In this document: piece by piece, positions 15,047-22,548 of the stretch | How positions within the stretch are numbered: position 1 is the first letter of the stretch | Layout: every line of letters starts with the position of its first letter | Assembly: GCA_015231955.1 (NCBI GenBank) | Contig: JADGAN010000045.1 | Coordinates: forward strand, 1 to 40,686 | Length of the DNA: 40,686 nt | Source: Oligoflexia bacterium | GTDB lineage: Bacteria; Bdellovibrionota; Bacteriovoracia; Bacteriovoracales; Bacteriovoracaceae | Direction: 5' to 3' | Notes under the pieces: model-generated | Seen by the model: the letters and a program-made list of their open reading frames with translations, nothing else | What the model was told of the DNA's origin: nothing | The model's database searches: none | Position numbers and translations under genes: made by a program

Positions 15047-15330
15047 GATTATTATTATCGTTAGCACTGCTATTCTCTCTTGCAAGCTGCGGCTCTCTCA
15101 CAAAAAAAGAAGTTATCGAAGTTAAAGTTCCGGTGATCCAACCAATACCAGAACCACCCAAGATAGAACGTCCTTCTCTGGAAATAAATTTCATCACAGA
15201 TGAAGATTTAAAAAATCAAAATTTAGACAAAATTGTAAAATCAATGGAAATAACTATCCAGCAATTACTGGACTATTCACGAAAACTTGAAAAGGCACTA
15301 GATGCTTACAGATTGTTGCCTCCTACGTGA
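15043..15330 (+). CDS. Outer-membrane spanin lipoprotein (Rz1-like)
   Basis: 95 aa. Signal peptide with lipobox LASC and lipidated Cys16, then a proline-rich stretch (VPVIQPIPEPPKIERP) typical of Rz1 o-spanins, then a short helix (about 65-92). It overlaps the i-spanin gene by 4 nt instead of being nested inside it. The partner geometry, size and proline content make the assignment strong. No clear terminator follows before the convergent gene ending at 15451. Confidence 0.83.
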   Translation: MRLLLSLALLFSLASCGSLTKKEVIEVKVPVIQPIPEPPKIERPSLEINFITDEDLKNQNLDKIVKSMEITIQQLLDYSRKLEKALDAYRLLPPT

Positions 15331-15450
15331 AAAAAACTACTCGTCTCATCACAACAAAATCTTACTTCCTCTGAAAATATTGATCTGAAGCCATTATTGC
15401 TACAAAAGATGAAGTATACTCCATTGAAATCTATAAAGACCTTATATAAG

Positions 15451-16725
15451 TCAATGATTTTTTACAACATATTCAAGGTGTTTATCTATGAAATTACAAT
15501 CTCCATATTGTACTTTGCCGTCAAGAGAAAGATCATTGGAAATTTTAAAAAAATATGAAAAATTCTCATCACCTGAAGATGAGACAAGAATCTTGTTTTT
15601 CTTATAATCAATTTCAATATTCACAATATTATTGTTATCGCTAGTGTGAAAATGCCAGCCTTCACTATCCAAAGGTTCATTCGGTATTAGATTATAGAAG
15701 TTATGACTGGTCGTTGCATACCCTCCTTCTTTAGGGTACTCTCCTGTTGTAAGCCAAAAACTAGTAATAGAGTTTGAAAATTCAAAAAAAATACCATCAT
15801 CAGGTTTATAACACGTCAATATAAGTCCATTAATAAGATCATATGTGCTGTTTACTCCACTCCTGCAATTTTCCGATTCAGGCCAGAATTGGCAAAACAA
15901 TCGAGACATTCCATCTTTATCCAACGTTCCTAAATTTTCTTCCGGCCGACACATTACTGTTAGATCTTGACCGTAGCCATCTTGGCACTTTTTATATTCA
16001 CTCCTGATGTAATGATCATCAAAGCCGAAAAGGTGACCAAATTCATGTATTAACGTCTTACAGGGGCTTTTTTCATAAATAGATATCGAGGGCATTGGCA
16101 ATTCATTCGGAAAAGCTACTGCAATATCATCAGTATCGGAAGGGATATTTGAGAAATAATAAATTGGCAATATATTAATTTTCGCAATGCTTGTGTCCAT
16201 GTCACAGTTTTCCATCTGTGCATTAACTACTATTATTTCCTTTATTAAAGCAATTTCTTTATTCTTCTGAATCGGATTTAGCCATTCTAAAATGGCTGAT
16301 TTTATGTATTGTTCCCACTTTAAAAATAAATCATTGCTATGTTCAGTTGACCTACTTATGTCCAAGCAAAATTGAAGAGTTCTTAAGTTTTTGTTTTTTA
16401 TAATGTTTAAAATTGATTTATTAGAGAATCTTAATGGATAGTATCTTTGACACTGAGATATTTGTTCATTCCAAAATTGATTTTCTGGGCAAGTTTGCAC
16501 TAGAGACTGAATTGTACCTGAAGCATCCTCAATTACTGTTGGTGTTGGATTATTTTGATTATCTGAGCTATCATGGTTTGAGGTTGTTCTCTCGTTTTCA
16601 ATTACAGAACTCTGAGAAGAGATACTTTGAGTATCAGTTTGTCTCTCGTCCTTATTGCAACTAGAAAGCAGTAGTAATGAAAAACAAATTGTAGTTGATA
16701 TTATTAATATCTTTTTCACGAGCAT
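15451..16725 (-). CDS. Lipoprotein zinc metalloprotease (metzincin-type motif)
   Basis: 424 aa. Lipoprotein signal with LSSC and lipidated Cys23. A low-complexity Ser/Thr/Asn linker follows (24-70). The catalytic motif HEFGHLFGFDD (H227, E228, H231, G234, D237) fits HExxHxxGxxD of metzincin-like peptidases. A motif like YGQDLTVMCRPEE at about 253-265 could be the Met-turn. The C-terminal 130 residues are beta-rich. The product should sit in the outer membrane and cut proteins outside or in the periplasm. It is 40 bp downstream of a secreted protein gene (16766-18217) under one promoter. The ribosome site is weak; a GTG two codons downstream has a better spacing. Possible roles are host-range change or virulence, both inference. 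Confidence 0.78.
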   Translation of the reverse strand: MLVKKILIISTTICFSLLLLSSCNKDERQTDTQSISSQSSVIENERTTSNHDSSDNQNNPTPTVIEDASGTIQSLVQTCPENQFWNEQISQCQRYYPLRFSNKSILNIIKNKNLRTLQFCLDISRSTEHSNDLFLKWEQYIKSAILEWLNPIQKNKEIALIKEIIVVNAQMENCDMDTSIAKINILPIYYFSNIPSDTDDIAVAFPNELPMPSISIYEKSPCKTLIHEFGHLFGFDDHYIRSEYKKCQDGYGQDLTVMCRPEENLGTLDKDGMSRLFCQFWPESENCRSGVNSTYDLINGLILTCYKPDDGIFFEFSNSITSFWLTTGEYPKEGGYATTSHNFYNLIPNEPLDSEGWHFHTSDNNNIVNIEIDYKKNKILVSSSGDENFSYFFKISNDLSLDGKVQYGDCNFIDKHLEYVVKNH

Positions 16726-16765
16726 AGCCTAGTATAATTTTTTAATAAAATTAATCACAGTGTTT

Positions 16766-18217
16766 CTAAAAACTGAATAAATACTGACATCCATTTTCAT
16801 ACAGTTCCTGCCTTAATTGATTTATGTGCATTTTAACTTCACCCATATCTCTATCAGGGTCAGTGAGATAGAGACGGAGAATTTTAACATTTTCTTTGCA
16901 ATATTCTTCAGTACCTTTATTTTCAGACTCAAAAGCAGTAGCAATTTTAGACATGAAACATATTACCTTTTTAGAGTAAGTGCTATCCTTTTGATCACAA
17001 TCGATGACCGTATTATTTAGATACTTATTACATTCTTTGGGATATTTTTTAATAAAAGGGATAAATTGAACTTCTTCAATAAATTTCTTGCTTATTTCAG
17101 CAAAGCTTTTATTCCCATGGTCGTTTACATCATTCCATCCTATTTTTTCCAGACAGGATAACAAAGATTCTTTTTTATTATTAGACACATATAATTTTCC
17201 TATTTGTGTGGCCAACAAAGTATACGCATTGGTTCTTTCGGGAATTATCAAGATTGGATTACTAACACCAGAAGATGAGTAATTCAACTTAGAAATACAT
17301 TCAAATTGATTACCAGGAAGTACGTAACATAGTTGATCAAAATCTTTTTTGCAATCTACTACAGTGGATTGATTTAAGCATGAAAGCTTAATACCTTTAA
17401 AGAATGGGAGTATCCGATATCCGGTGTAATTTGAATATACAGAAAGTTCTTTATTCGTTTTTTCAAAAAAATACTGGAATTTTGGTTTATTATATTTAAG
17501 TGCGACTTGGTTTATCCAATTGAAATATTGATTTGATGGAGTTTGTTCCAAAAAATCAAAAATGTTTTTGCTTTTAACATCTAATAGTACATTTATTAGT
17601 ATGTCCTCATCAGAAAATGAATATTTTGATTTATTGTCTTTTATAATGGAAATGATCTCTTCAGCGGTTTTGGTATAAGTGGCAAAAGACACTCCATTAA
17701 TATTATAAGAGATAGCGATAACGTGATTATTTTTGTCTGTTGTATAAGACAAGGTGGCCGCATCAACAAATGGAAAAACCCTCTCTGGTGCTTCATCGAG
17801 CATATAAGATATTTCTGGCAATGAATCGCTAAATTTCAAAATCCAGCGATCATAAGAAGATTTATCTAGTAACTTAAGTTGGTCGACAATTTTCTTAAAA
17901 TTCCCAGAAAGTGATTCAAGGTAGATTATTTTTTTTCCGGCATATTTCTTATTTACTTCCTCAATCCAGTAGCCATACCTAGTTACTCGGAGTCTTTGTA
18001 ATTCCTCTAATGTAATAATTGGAAGATCGTTTGTTGTTGTTTTGAGATAATCTATACCATAAGAAGTATTGATGATAACTGGACTATTAAGTATTGAATT
18101 GTCTGAGAAAAGCATTCGCTCATTTAATAGGAAATCAATTGCTTGGGCGAATGATGTTGAAATACAAAAAAGTGAAGTTATTGTAAATAAAATAAAATAA
18201 TTTAATTTTTTTTTCAT
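16766..18217 (-). CDS. Secreted hypothetical protein
   Basis: 483 aa. Residues 1-24 are a clear Sec signal peptide (MKKKLNYFILFTITSLF, cleavage near SFA-QA). The mature protein is large, rich in Lys/Asn and hydrophobic residues, with several Cys after about 290 that may form disulphides. No domain is recognised. AAGGAG lies 9 nt before the ATG, and a near-consensus minus-strand promoter lies at 18254-18282. It is the first gene of an operon with the metzincin-type lipoprotein, so it may be that enzyme's substrate, inhibitor or partner (inference). Its AT content is even higher than the structural genes, in keeping with recently acquired cargo. Confidence 0.72.
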   Translation of the reverse strand: MKKKLNYFILFTITSLFCISTSFAQAIDFLLNERMLFSDNSILNSPVIINTSYGIDYLKTTTNDLPIITLEELQRLRVTRYGYWIEEVNKKYAGKKIIYLESLSGNFKKIVDQLKLLDKSSYDRWILKFSDSLPEISYMLDEAPERVFPFVDAATLSYTTDKNNHVIAISYNINGVSFATYTKTAEEIISIIKDNKSKYSFSDEDILINVLLDVKSKNIFDFLEQTPSNQYFNWINQVALKYNKPKFQYFFEKTNKELSVYSNYTGYRILPFFKGIKLSCLNQSTVVDCKKDFDQLCYVLPGNQFECISKLNYSSSGVSNPILIIPERTNAYTLLATQIGKLYVSNNKKESLLSCLEKIGWNDVNDHGNKSFAEISKKFIEEVQFIPFIKKYPKECNKYLNNTVIDCDQKDSTYSKKVICFMSKIATAFESENKGTEEYCKENVKILRLYLTDPDRDMGEVKMHINQLRQELYENGCQYLFSF

Positions 18218-18253
18218 CGGGGTTTTCTCCTTTGGTTGATTTTAGTCTGCATA

Positions 18254-18282
18254 CGTATACAAGTGAAAAACATTACTGTCAA
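18254..18282 (-). promoter_or_regulatory. Near-consensus sigma70-type promoter for the secreted protein/metalloprotease operon
   Basis: On the minus strand TTGACA (18282-18277), a 17-nt spacer and TATACG (18259-18254). It gives a leader of about 30 nt before the ATG at 18217, which has a good AAGGAG site. Unlike most cargo promoters here, both elements and the spacing are close to consensus, suggesting expression in the lysogen. Confidence 0.65.
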
Positions 18283-18411
18283 CGCATAGTATCGCACTGT
18301 GTATTTTTTTCCGGTAGGCAGATGGCAGAATAATAAAGAGAACACTAAAACAATCCATTCATTGAACTAAAGAGCAATGGGTTAATATTGAGTTATAAAG
18401 CCTGGGTCAAT

Positions 18412-18876
18412 CTATAAACACTTTTTCATCCTAAAAAAACCATTTCGTAACGAGACAAACTTCCAATCATTTTTTTTGTAAAATTGCAAGGCAGCGATAT
18501 TCTTCTCGGAAACGTCTAACTCCATATGAGAGCAATGATTTTGATTTAGTAAATCGATTGCATATTGTTCTAAAATTTTCCCAACACTTTTTCCCCTGTA
18601 TTCAGGAATTAGGTATACAAAAGAGATGAACCCTATATGAATGTTTTTTGGCATTGGGAAAGCATCAACTAATCCAATTATTTTTTTATCATGAAGGGCA
18701 AATACACAAAATCTATCATTCCTCTCTTGTCTTTTTTTAATTGCGGAATAGTACGAATTTAATTCTTCATCGGTAAGGAAGGTCTCTGTAATTGACTTAG
18801 TATCATCAAGAAAATTTTTAACAGTAAAGAGATCTGCTTCATCGTTTGTGTTTACTGGACGAAAGTAAAGATCCAT
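18412..18876 (-). CDS. GNAT-family N-acetyltransferase
   Basis: 154 aa. The GNAT fold is clear: motif A with VYLIPEYRGKSVGKILEQYA (88-107, acetyl-CoA pyrophosphate loop RGKSVG at 94-99) and the C-terminal ELDVSEKNIAALQFYKKNDW (119-138), where N125 and Y133 are typical cofactor contacts. The substrate cannot be told from the sequence. A GAGGG ribosome site precedes the ATG. The gene is transcribed away from the precursor-like protein at 19110. Acetyltransferases occur in some peptide-modification clusters, so a link to the radical SAM pair is possible but unsupported. Confidence 0.85.
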   Translation of the reverse strand: MDLYFRPVNTNDEADLFTVKNFLDDTKSITETFLTDEELNSYYSAIKKRQERNDRFCVFALHDKKIIGLVDAFPMPKNIHIGFISFVYLIPEYRGKSVGKILEQYAIDLLNQNHCSHMELDVSEKNIAALQFYKKNDWKFVSLRNGFFRMKKCL

Positions 18877-19023
18877 TCAGTCCCTCTTGTTATAAATTAT
18901 GCGGTAAGGATGCTGTGTACGGCTTTGAGCTTTTACTTTATTTCCAAACACATGTCAACGCCATGCAAGGATATAACAAAAAAAAAGAAAGCTTCGTGCG
19001 TGAATTCTGGGGATATTTGATTC

Positions 19024-19050
19024 TTGACAGGAATAAACAATTAATATAAT
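19024..19050 (+). promoter_or_regulatory. Strong-looking promoter of the precursor-like gene
   Basis: TTGACA (19024-19029) and TATAAT (19045-19050), both perfect, with a spacer of 15 nt (short). The predicted leader to the ATG at 19110 is about 50 nt. Two perfect hexamers in an AT-rich cargo region stand out and suggest constitutive expression, limited by the short spacer. Confidence 0.6.
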
Positions 19051-19109
19051 TTGCCATGGCTCGGTGCGTACCATAATTAACCCATTAACGCCTTAGAAGG
19101 AGTTGTTTT

Positions 19110-19505
19110 ATGTCAATTAAATTGAATTTTGTAGCACTTGTCGCTGCAGGATTAATCCCCATGAGTGTCTTCGCAGAAAACAGAGATAGCGACACCGATT
19201 CGTTTCCTGATTTTGCCAATCTTTCATCCGATTCTTTAGGTGACAATACTGATGTTACTGGAGCACACTTACTGCCCAAGCATGACCTAGAGTTAGCCAA
19301 GGCCGTGTTGGCAAAAGTTGGTGTCGATGTAAGCAAAATTACAGACAAAGAACTCACAGAACTTCTCAACTCCGCTTTGCGCTCATCCAAGGATGGTTTA
19401 GCAGGAGATGCCAAACTTGAGCAACTCTCCAGAGGGAGAAGTATTTACGCACAGCCATGCATGGTACATGAGGACGACGGTGACGATGTCCCTCCAAGCA
19501 GATAA
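19110..19505 (+). CDS. Secreted acidic protein, candidate substrate of the radical SAM enzyme
   Basis: 131 aa with a perfect AAGGAG site. Residues 1-22 are a Sec signal peptide ending VFA before ENRD. The mature 109 residues are acidic and helical in the middle (LELAKAVLAKVGVDVSKITD). The C-terminal tail has the only Cys (SIYAQPCMVHEDDGDDVPPS). The radical SAM/SPASM gene follows 277 bp downstream on the same strand, and no other likely substrate lies between. Known parallel: the quinohemoprotein gamma subunit is crosslinked by a radical SAM enzyme before export. That this protein is a RiPP precursor is inference; its own expression signals are strong. Confidence 0.65.
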   Translation: MSIKLNFVALVAAGLIPMSVFAENRDSDTDSFPDFANLSSDSLGDNTDVTGAHLLPKHDLELAKAVLAKVGVDVSKITDKELTELLNSALRSSKDGLAGDAKLEQLSRGRSIYAQPCMVHEDDGDDVPPSR

Positions 19506-19782
19506 TCAACAGACTCATAGCATCGTAAAAAAATCCAGAGCTTTGTTTGCCTCGGAAAAAAACCTCGGCATCCTCTTTTTTGACCATTCTTAAGTAGACC
19601 TTGCGCTACCTAGACGCTCAATACTCGGTTAATGTTCGAGCAACTCCGCTTCACGGCCTTAAAGAATGTTCCTCAAATCAATAGTTTATACAAGAGGAGA
19701 CAGATTCGCTCTATTGTACTTAAACTGCATGGTGTTATTATTTAATTAAAGCAACTTTACTTACTGCTCTCCAGAGGATGTT

Positions 19783-20826
19783 ATGGATCTACATAGATTA
19801 ATTTGGGCACTGACAAATAAATGTAACCTGAGTTGCGACTTTTGCTATGCAATGTCATCGCCAAATGCAGAAGAAGGTGTTTCAACAGAGGTAGCACTAA
19901 AGTTTGTTGATGAGATAAATAACTCACCAACAAAACACGTTTCTTTAGTTGGAGGTGAGCCTCTCTTACGCGAAGACATCGAAATTATTGTGCGGCGATT
20001 TCGGCCAGACATTACAATTTCAATTGGAACAAATGGCATATTGATTGATAAAAAGTGGAGTGATTACCTCACAAAAAGAATATTACAAGTATCTATTGGA
20101 TTGGATGGCTCCCCTTCTATTAATTCAATGTTTAGGGCTCAAACAGAACGAGTTGCTTCTAATATAAGAAGCTTGATCAAAGACGGTGTAAGAGTTGCTA
20201 TCCCAATGTTGGTTAATGCAAAAAATTACAATACAATTGATGCTGCTGTAAAATATGTGGCTTCATTGGGCGTTTCAAAAATAAAAATCAATAAATTTAT
20301 TCCTGTATATGGGAGTCAAAACGCGCAAGATCTATCGCTTTCTCGACATCAAGAAATCACAGCTATTTCACTAATGAGAAAAGCAATTGATGAAAACAGC
20401 GAATTAGAGAAACTGCTTTCGTATTCAGGATGGTATAGTCCAGAGTATTTTAAAAAACTTACTAAGGGACGAAACAAACGATCATCATGCTACTGCGGTG
20501 TATGGTCAATGGCCATAGCATTTGATGGCAGTGTTGTTCCTTGTAATGTTTTAACACAACGTAGAGTCTTGGATTTTTTTAACTCGATGAATAAATATAA
20601 AATACTTAATATTGCAGATGGAGATATTTTTAATAAAATATCAACGAATGATTTATTCATTGAGGTTATCAGAGCAGCAGTAGCTTTAATTCCTCCAGGA
20701 TGTAGTAATTGTGACAGAGTGGATAAATGCACACATGGATGCAGGATTTATGCTTTTCTAAAAACAAATAACTGGGAAGGTCACGTACCTTATTGTAATT
20801 ACTTATTAGAAAATAATAGTATTTAA
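19783..20826 (+). CDS. Radical SAM/SPASM peptide-modifying enzyme
   Basis: 347 aa with an AGAGG ribosome site. The radical SAM cluster motif is C14-x3-C18-x2-C21 (CNLSCDFC), followed by GGEP (57-60). The C-terminal part is a full SPASM domain: C238-x10-G-x4-C254, then C307-x2-C310-x5-C316-x3-C320, then C338, ligands for two further 4Fe-4S clusters. Such enzymes install carbon-carbon or thioether links or other radical changes in ribosomally made peptides, or act as sulfatase-maturase-like enzymes. No sulfatase gene is present, and the signal-peptide protein at 19110-19505 is the only nearby substrate candidate. No dedicated peptidase or transporter gene is adjacent. A SPASM enzyme as cargo of a phage-plasmid is unusual. 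Confidence 0.88.
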   Translation: MDLHRLIWALTNKCNLSCDFCYAMSSPNAEEGVSTEVALKFVDEINNSPTKHVSLVGGEPLLREDIEIIVRRFRPDITISIGTNGILIDKKWSDYLTKRILQVSIGLDGSPSINSMFRAQTERVASNIRSLIKDGVRVAIPMLVNAKNYNTIDAAVKYVASLGVSKIKINKFIPVYGSQNAQDLSLSRHQEITAISLMRKAIDENSELEKLLSYSGWYSPEYFKKLTKGRNKRSSCYCGVWSMAIAFDGSVVPCNVLTQRRVLDFFNSMNKYKILNIADGDIFNKISTNDLFIEVIRAAVALIPPGCSNCDRVDKCTHGCRIYAFLKTNNWEGHVPYCNYLLENNSI

Positions 20827-21144
20827 AACCGTTAGTAAGCTTGCGCACAATAGCTATTATCTCATCAACAACGCCGTCTTTTGCGTACTTCGTCTCCTCT
20901 TCCCTCTCTATTACTTACTTGCTCTTTCCTCTTTTATATTCTTTGCAAACAGCAGGCGCAAAGAGCAGCTCAGAAAATCCCTCGCGTATGATGCCTGTTT
21001 TAGCCGCCGTAGGCGGTTTATCTTTTAACCATACACAAAACCATGCTCTATTACTATCACACCTCCAAAGCCCGATCTGACGTCTCTGCGGACCTATTTT
21101 CTCTGCTGCCCACCTGCCTCCGTCAATTTTTCAGTGAAGAGTGG
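20827..21144. other. 318-bp intergenic region between radical SAM and rep genes
   Basis: No credible gene. The plus strand is pyrimidine-rich between about 20880 and 20940. There is one short GC hairpin (21004-21016), and GTCAATTTTT occurs twice near the end (21122-21131 and about 21143), just past the rep stop. The two flanking genes converge here, so it should hold terminators for both; only a weak one is visible. Confidence 0.55.
21004..21026 (+). terminator. Weak candidate terminator after the radical SAM gene
   Basis: CCGCC-GTA-GGCGG (21004-21016) is followed by a T-rich but interrupted tract (TTTATCTTTT). The stem is only 5 bp and lies 180 bp past the stop codon. Confidence 0.3.
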
Positions 21145-22533
21145 TCAATTTTTTCTAATCTCTCCATTTATTTGTCCTAGTTTTTGTGGCCAAAATTCTT
21201 CTTCAAATAGAGTTTTAAGATTAAGCTTGTGAAATGTTCCCATAAACTCCCCTATGCAGTGCTTTGGGTCACGTTTAACAGATTCAGGAAGATCCGCTAG
21301 CCATAGCTCAAACTCAATGTTTTTTAGCTTTTCCTCTTTTTCTTTTTTTTGCCTTAACTGCTCTGCTCTTTTTTTTATCAAGTTATCTAAAGCTTCTTCC
21401 TCTGGATCTCTGAAGCCCGAAGAGATCCAAACTTGACTTTTTTTCGTTGCACCCATGAAGTATCTCACGGCATTTAGATTGGGATTTTTTGTCAACAGTT
21501 GATTGCAGGCGATATCGTGAGCAAAGTTATCCAAAGATTCTTGCAATTTTTCAGCAGGCAGATAGCCCCTGTTTCTTACTTGATCGATTATGTTCCTACC
21601 AAATCCTAACCCTTTTAGTATTTCTGGAGTTTGGATTTCTTTCCACTCGCTTTCAAAGTTAGAACCTTCGCTAGTAGTATTAGTATTTATATTATTATTA
21701 AAAATACTACTATTACTACTAGAGGCCGTTGTTACCTGTTGTGACACCTGTTTGTTACCCGTTGTGACACCTGTTTGTTGTATGTTTGTTACCTGTTTGT
21801 TACCTGTTTGTTGTATGTTTGTTACCTCTTTGTTATCTGTTTGTTGTATGTTTGTTACCTGTTTGTTACCTGTTTCAAGTTGAAGCATCTCGTTGAAAAT
21901 GGAATTAGTGAGAGCAAAAACAGACCATCCTCCTCTTCCTGTTTTTGATTGCTTAACGGTAAGTACTAGTTTCTTTTTTAGTCGGTCGATTGCTGTCTTT
22001 GTCGATGGAATGGGGGCTTCGCTTGCTTGTGCTAAGCATTCAATTGTCATTGGAGGAGTTATTCTTTCGTTGCTGTATTTGCACTCTCCGTATACGACTG
22101 TAACGACGCGCCGTTGGGTTCCTAGGAGCGTGACGAATTTCGGGGGAAACTCTGCTTTTGTTATCTGTTTGTTACCTGTTTGTTGTATGTTTGTTACCTC
22201 TTTGTTACCTGTTTGTTGTATGTTTGTTACCTCTTTGTTACCCGTTTGTTGTATGTTTGGTGTTTCCTTGTTACCCGTTATGACACCTGTTTGTTGTCTG
22301 TTTGTTACCTCTTTGTTGCTCGTTTGTTGTCTGTTTGTTACCTGTTTGTTACCCGTTGTGACACCTGTTTGTTGTCTGTTTGTTACCTCTTTGTTACCCG
22401 TTTGTTGTTCATTGTTTTCATGGCTCAATGCCATGTCTTCATAATAGTCAACAAACCCAGGAGAGTCGTCCGGAGTGCTATCAGTGATAAAACTTTCCAA
22501 CTCTTCTCTTAGGGAGTTCTTTCTCTTTTTCAT
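21145..22533 (-). CDS. Replication initiator-like protein with winged helix and iteron-encoded repeats
   Basis: 462 aa, GGGAG ribosome site, 15 bp after parA. Residues 1-42 are charged. Residues 43-125 are about seven repeats of QQTGNKEVTNI/R type (11 aa, some 15). Residues 128-218 are a winged-helix domain (ITPPMTIECLAQASEAPIPS, TAIDRLKKKL, GRGGWSVFAL). Residues 221-266 are more repeats. An Asn/Ser-rich linker follows (267-292), then a C-terminal domain (300-455) with LQESLDNFAHDIACN and NAVRYFMGATKKSQVW, a pattern I associate with plasmid replication-type proteins. The order DNA-binding domain, iteron-coded linker, AT-rich linker and C-terminal domain mirrors phage lambda O, whose gene contains the origin. 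Direct activity evidence is absent. Confidence 0.7.
   Translation of the reverse strand: MKKRKNSLREELESFITDSTPDDSPGFVDYYEDMALSHENNEQQTGNKEVTNRQQTGVTTGNKQVTNRQQTSNKEVTNRQQTGVITGNKETPNIQQTGNKEVTNIQQTGNKEVTNIQQTGNKQITKAEFPPKFVTLLGTQRRVVTVVYGECKYSNERITPPMTIECLAQASEAPIPSTKTAIDRLKKKLVLTVKQSKTGRGGWSVFALTNSIFNEMLQLETGNKQVTNIQQTDNKEVTNIQQTGNKQVTNIQQTGVTTGNKQVSQQVTTASSSNSSIFNNNINTNTTSEGSNFESEWKEIQTPEILKGLGFGRNIIDQVRNRGYLPAEKLQESLDNFAHDIACNQLLTKNPNLNAVRYFMGATKKSQVWISSGFRDPEEEALDNLIKKRAEQLRQKKEKEEKLKNIEFELWLADLPESVKRDPKHCIGEFMGTFHKLNLKTLFEEEFWPQKLGQINGEIRKN
21671..21722. other. AT-rich imperfect dyad inside rep, candidate unwinding element
   Basis: A 52-bp stretch of almost pure A/T with imperfect mirror-complement arms (about 21671-21688 and 21702-21722), beginning 9 bp from the iteron block at 21731. 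It encodes only an Asn/Ser-rich linker, so selection on the DNA is plausible. In lambda the AT-rich region lies next to the iterons inside gene O in the same order. Confidence 0.5.
21731..21870. repeat. Iteron block B (7 GTTACC repeats) inside rep
   Basis: GTTACC begins at 21731, 21754, 21788, 21799, 21821, 21854 and 21865, with a GTTATC variant at 21832. Spacings are 23, 34, 11, 22, 33 and 11 bp, so nearly every copy lies on the same face of the helix. On the coding strand the core is GGTAACAAA, read in two frames within the repeated peptide. Pattern and position suit Rep-binding iterons. Confidence 0.75.
22160..22398. repeat. Iteron block A (11 GTTACC repeats) inside rep
   Basis: GTTACC begins at 22171, 22193, 22204, 22226, 22237, 22270, 22304, 22337, 22348, 22382 and 22393, with a GTTATC variant at 22160. 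Spacings are 11, 22, 11, 22, 11, 33, 34, 33, 11, 34 and 11 bp. The block encodes the N-terminal peptide repeats (residues 43-125) and flanks the winged-helix coding region opposite to block B. It could bind Rep for copy control or handcuffing. Confidence 0.75.
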
Positions 22534-22548
22534 TTCTTACTCCCTTTT

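Noticed and set aside
19620-19650. Possible tRNA-like TTCGA loop
   Set aside because: No acceptor, D or anticodon stems could be drawn around it; no tRNA gene was found anywhere in the window.
20841-21080. Plus-strand 79-codon frame after the radical SAM gene
   Set aside because: TTG start, no ribosome site, and it crosses the only terminator-like hairpin.
21731-22398. CRISPR-like array
   Set aside because: Repeats are about 11 bp, phased and inside a coding gene; there are no equal-length unique spacers and no cas genes.
21590-22512. Long plus-strand frames rich in Leu, Val, Cys and Thr across the rep repeats
   Set aside because: They are the reverse-strand image of the iterons (GTTACCTGTTTG read as repeated LLPVCCMFV). 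Ribosome sites are absent and the composition is an artefact of the repeats.
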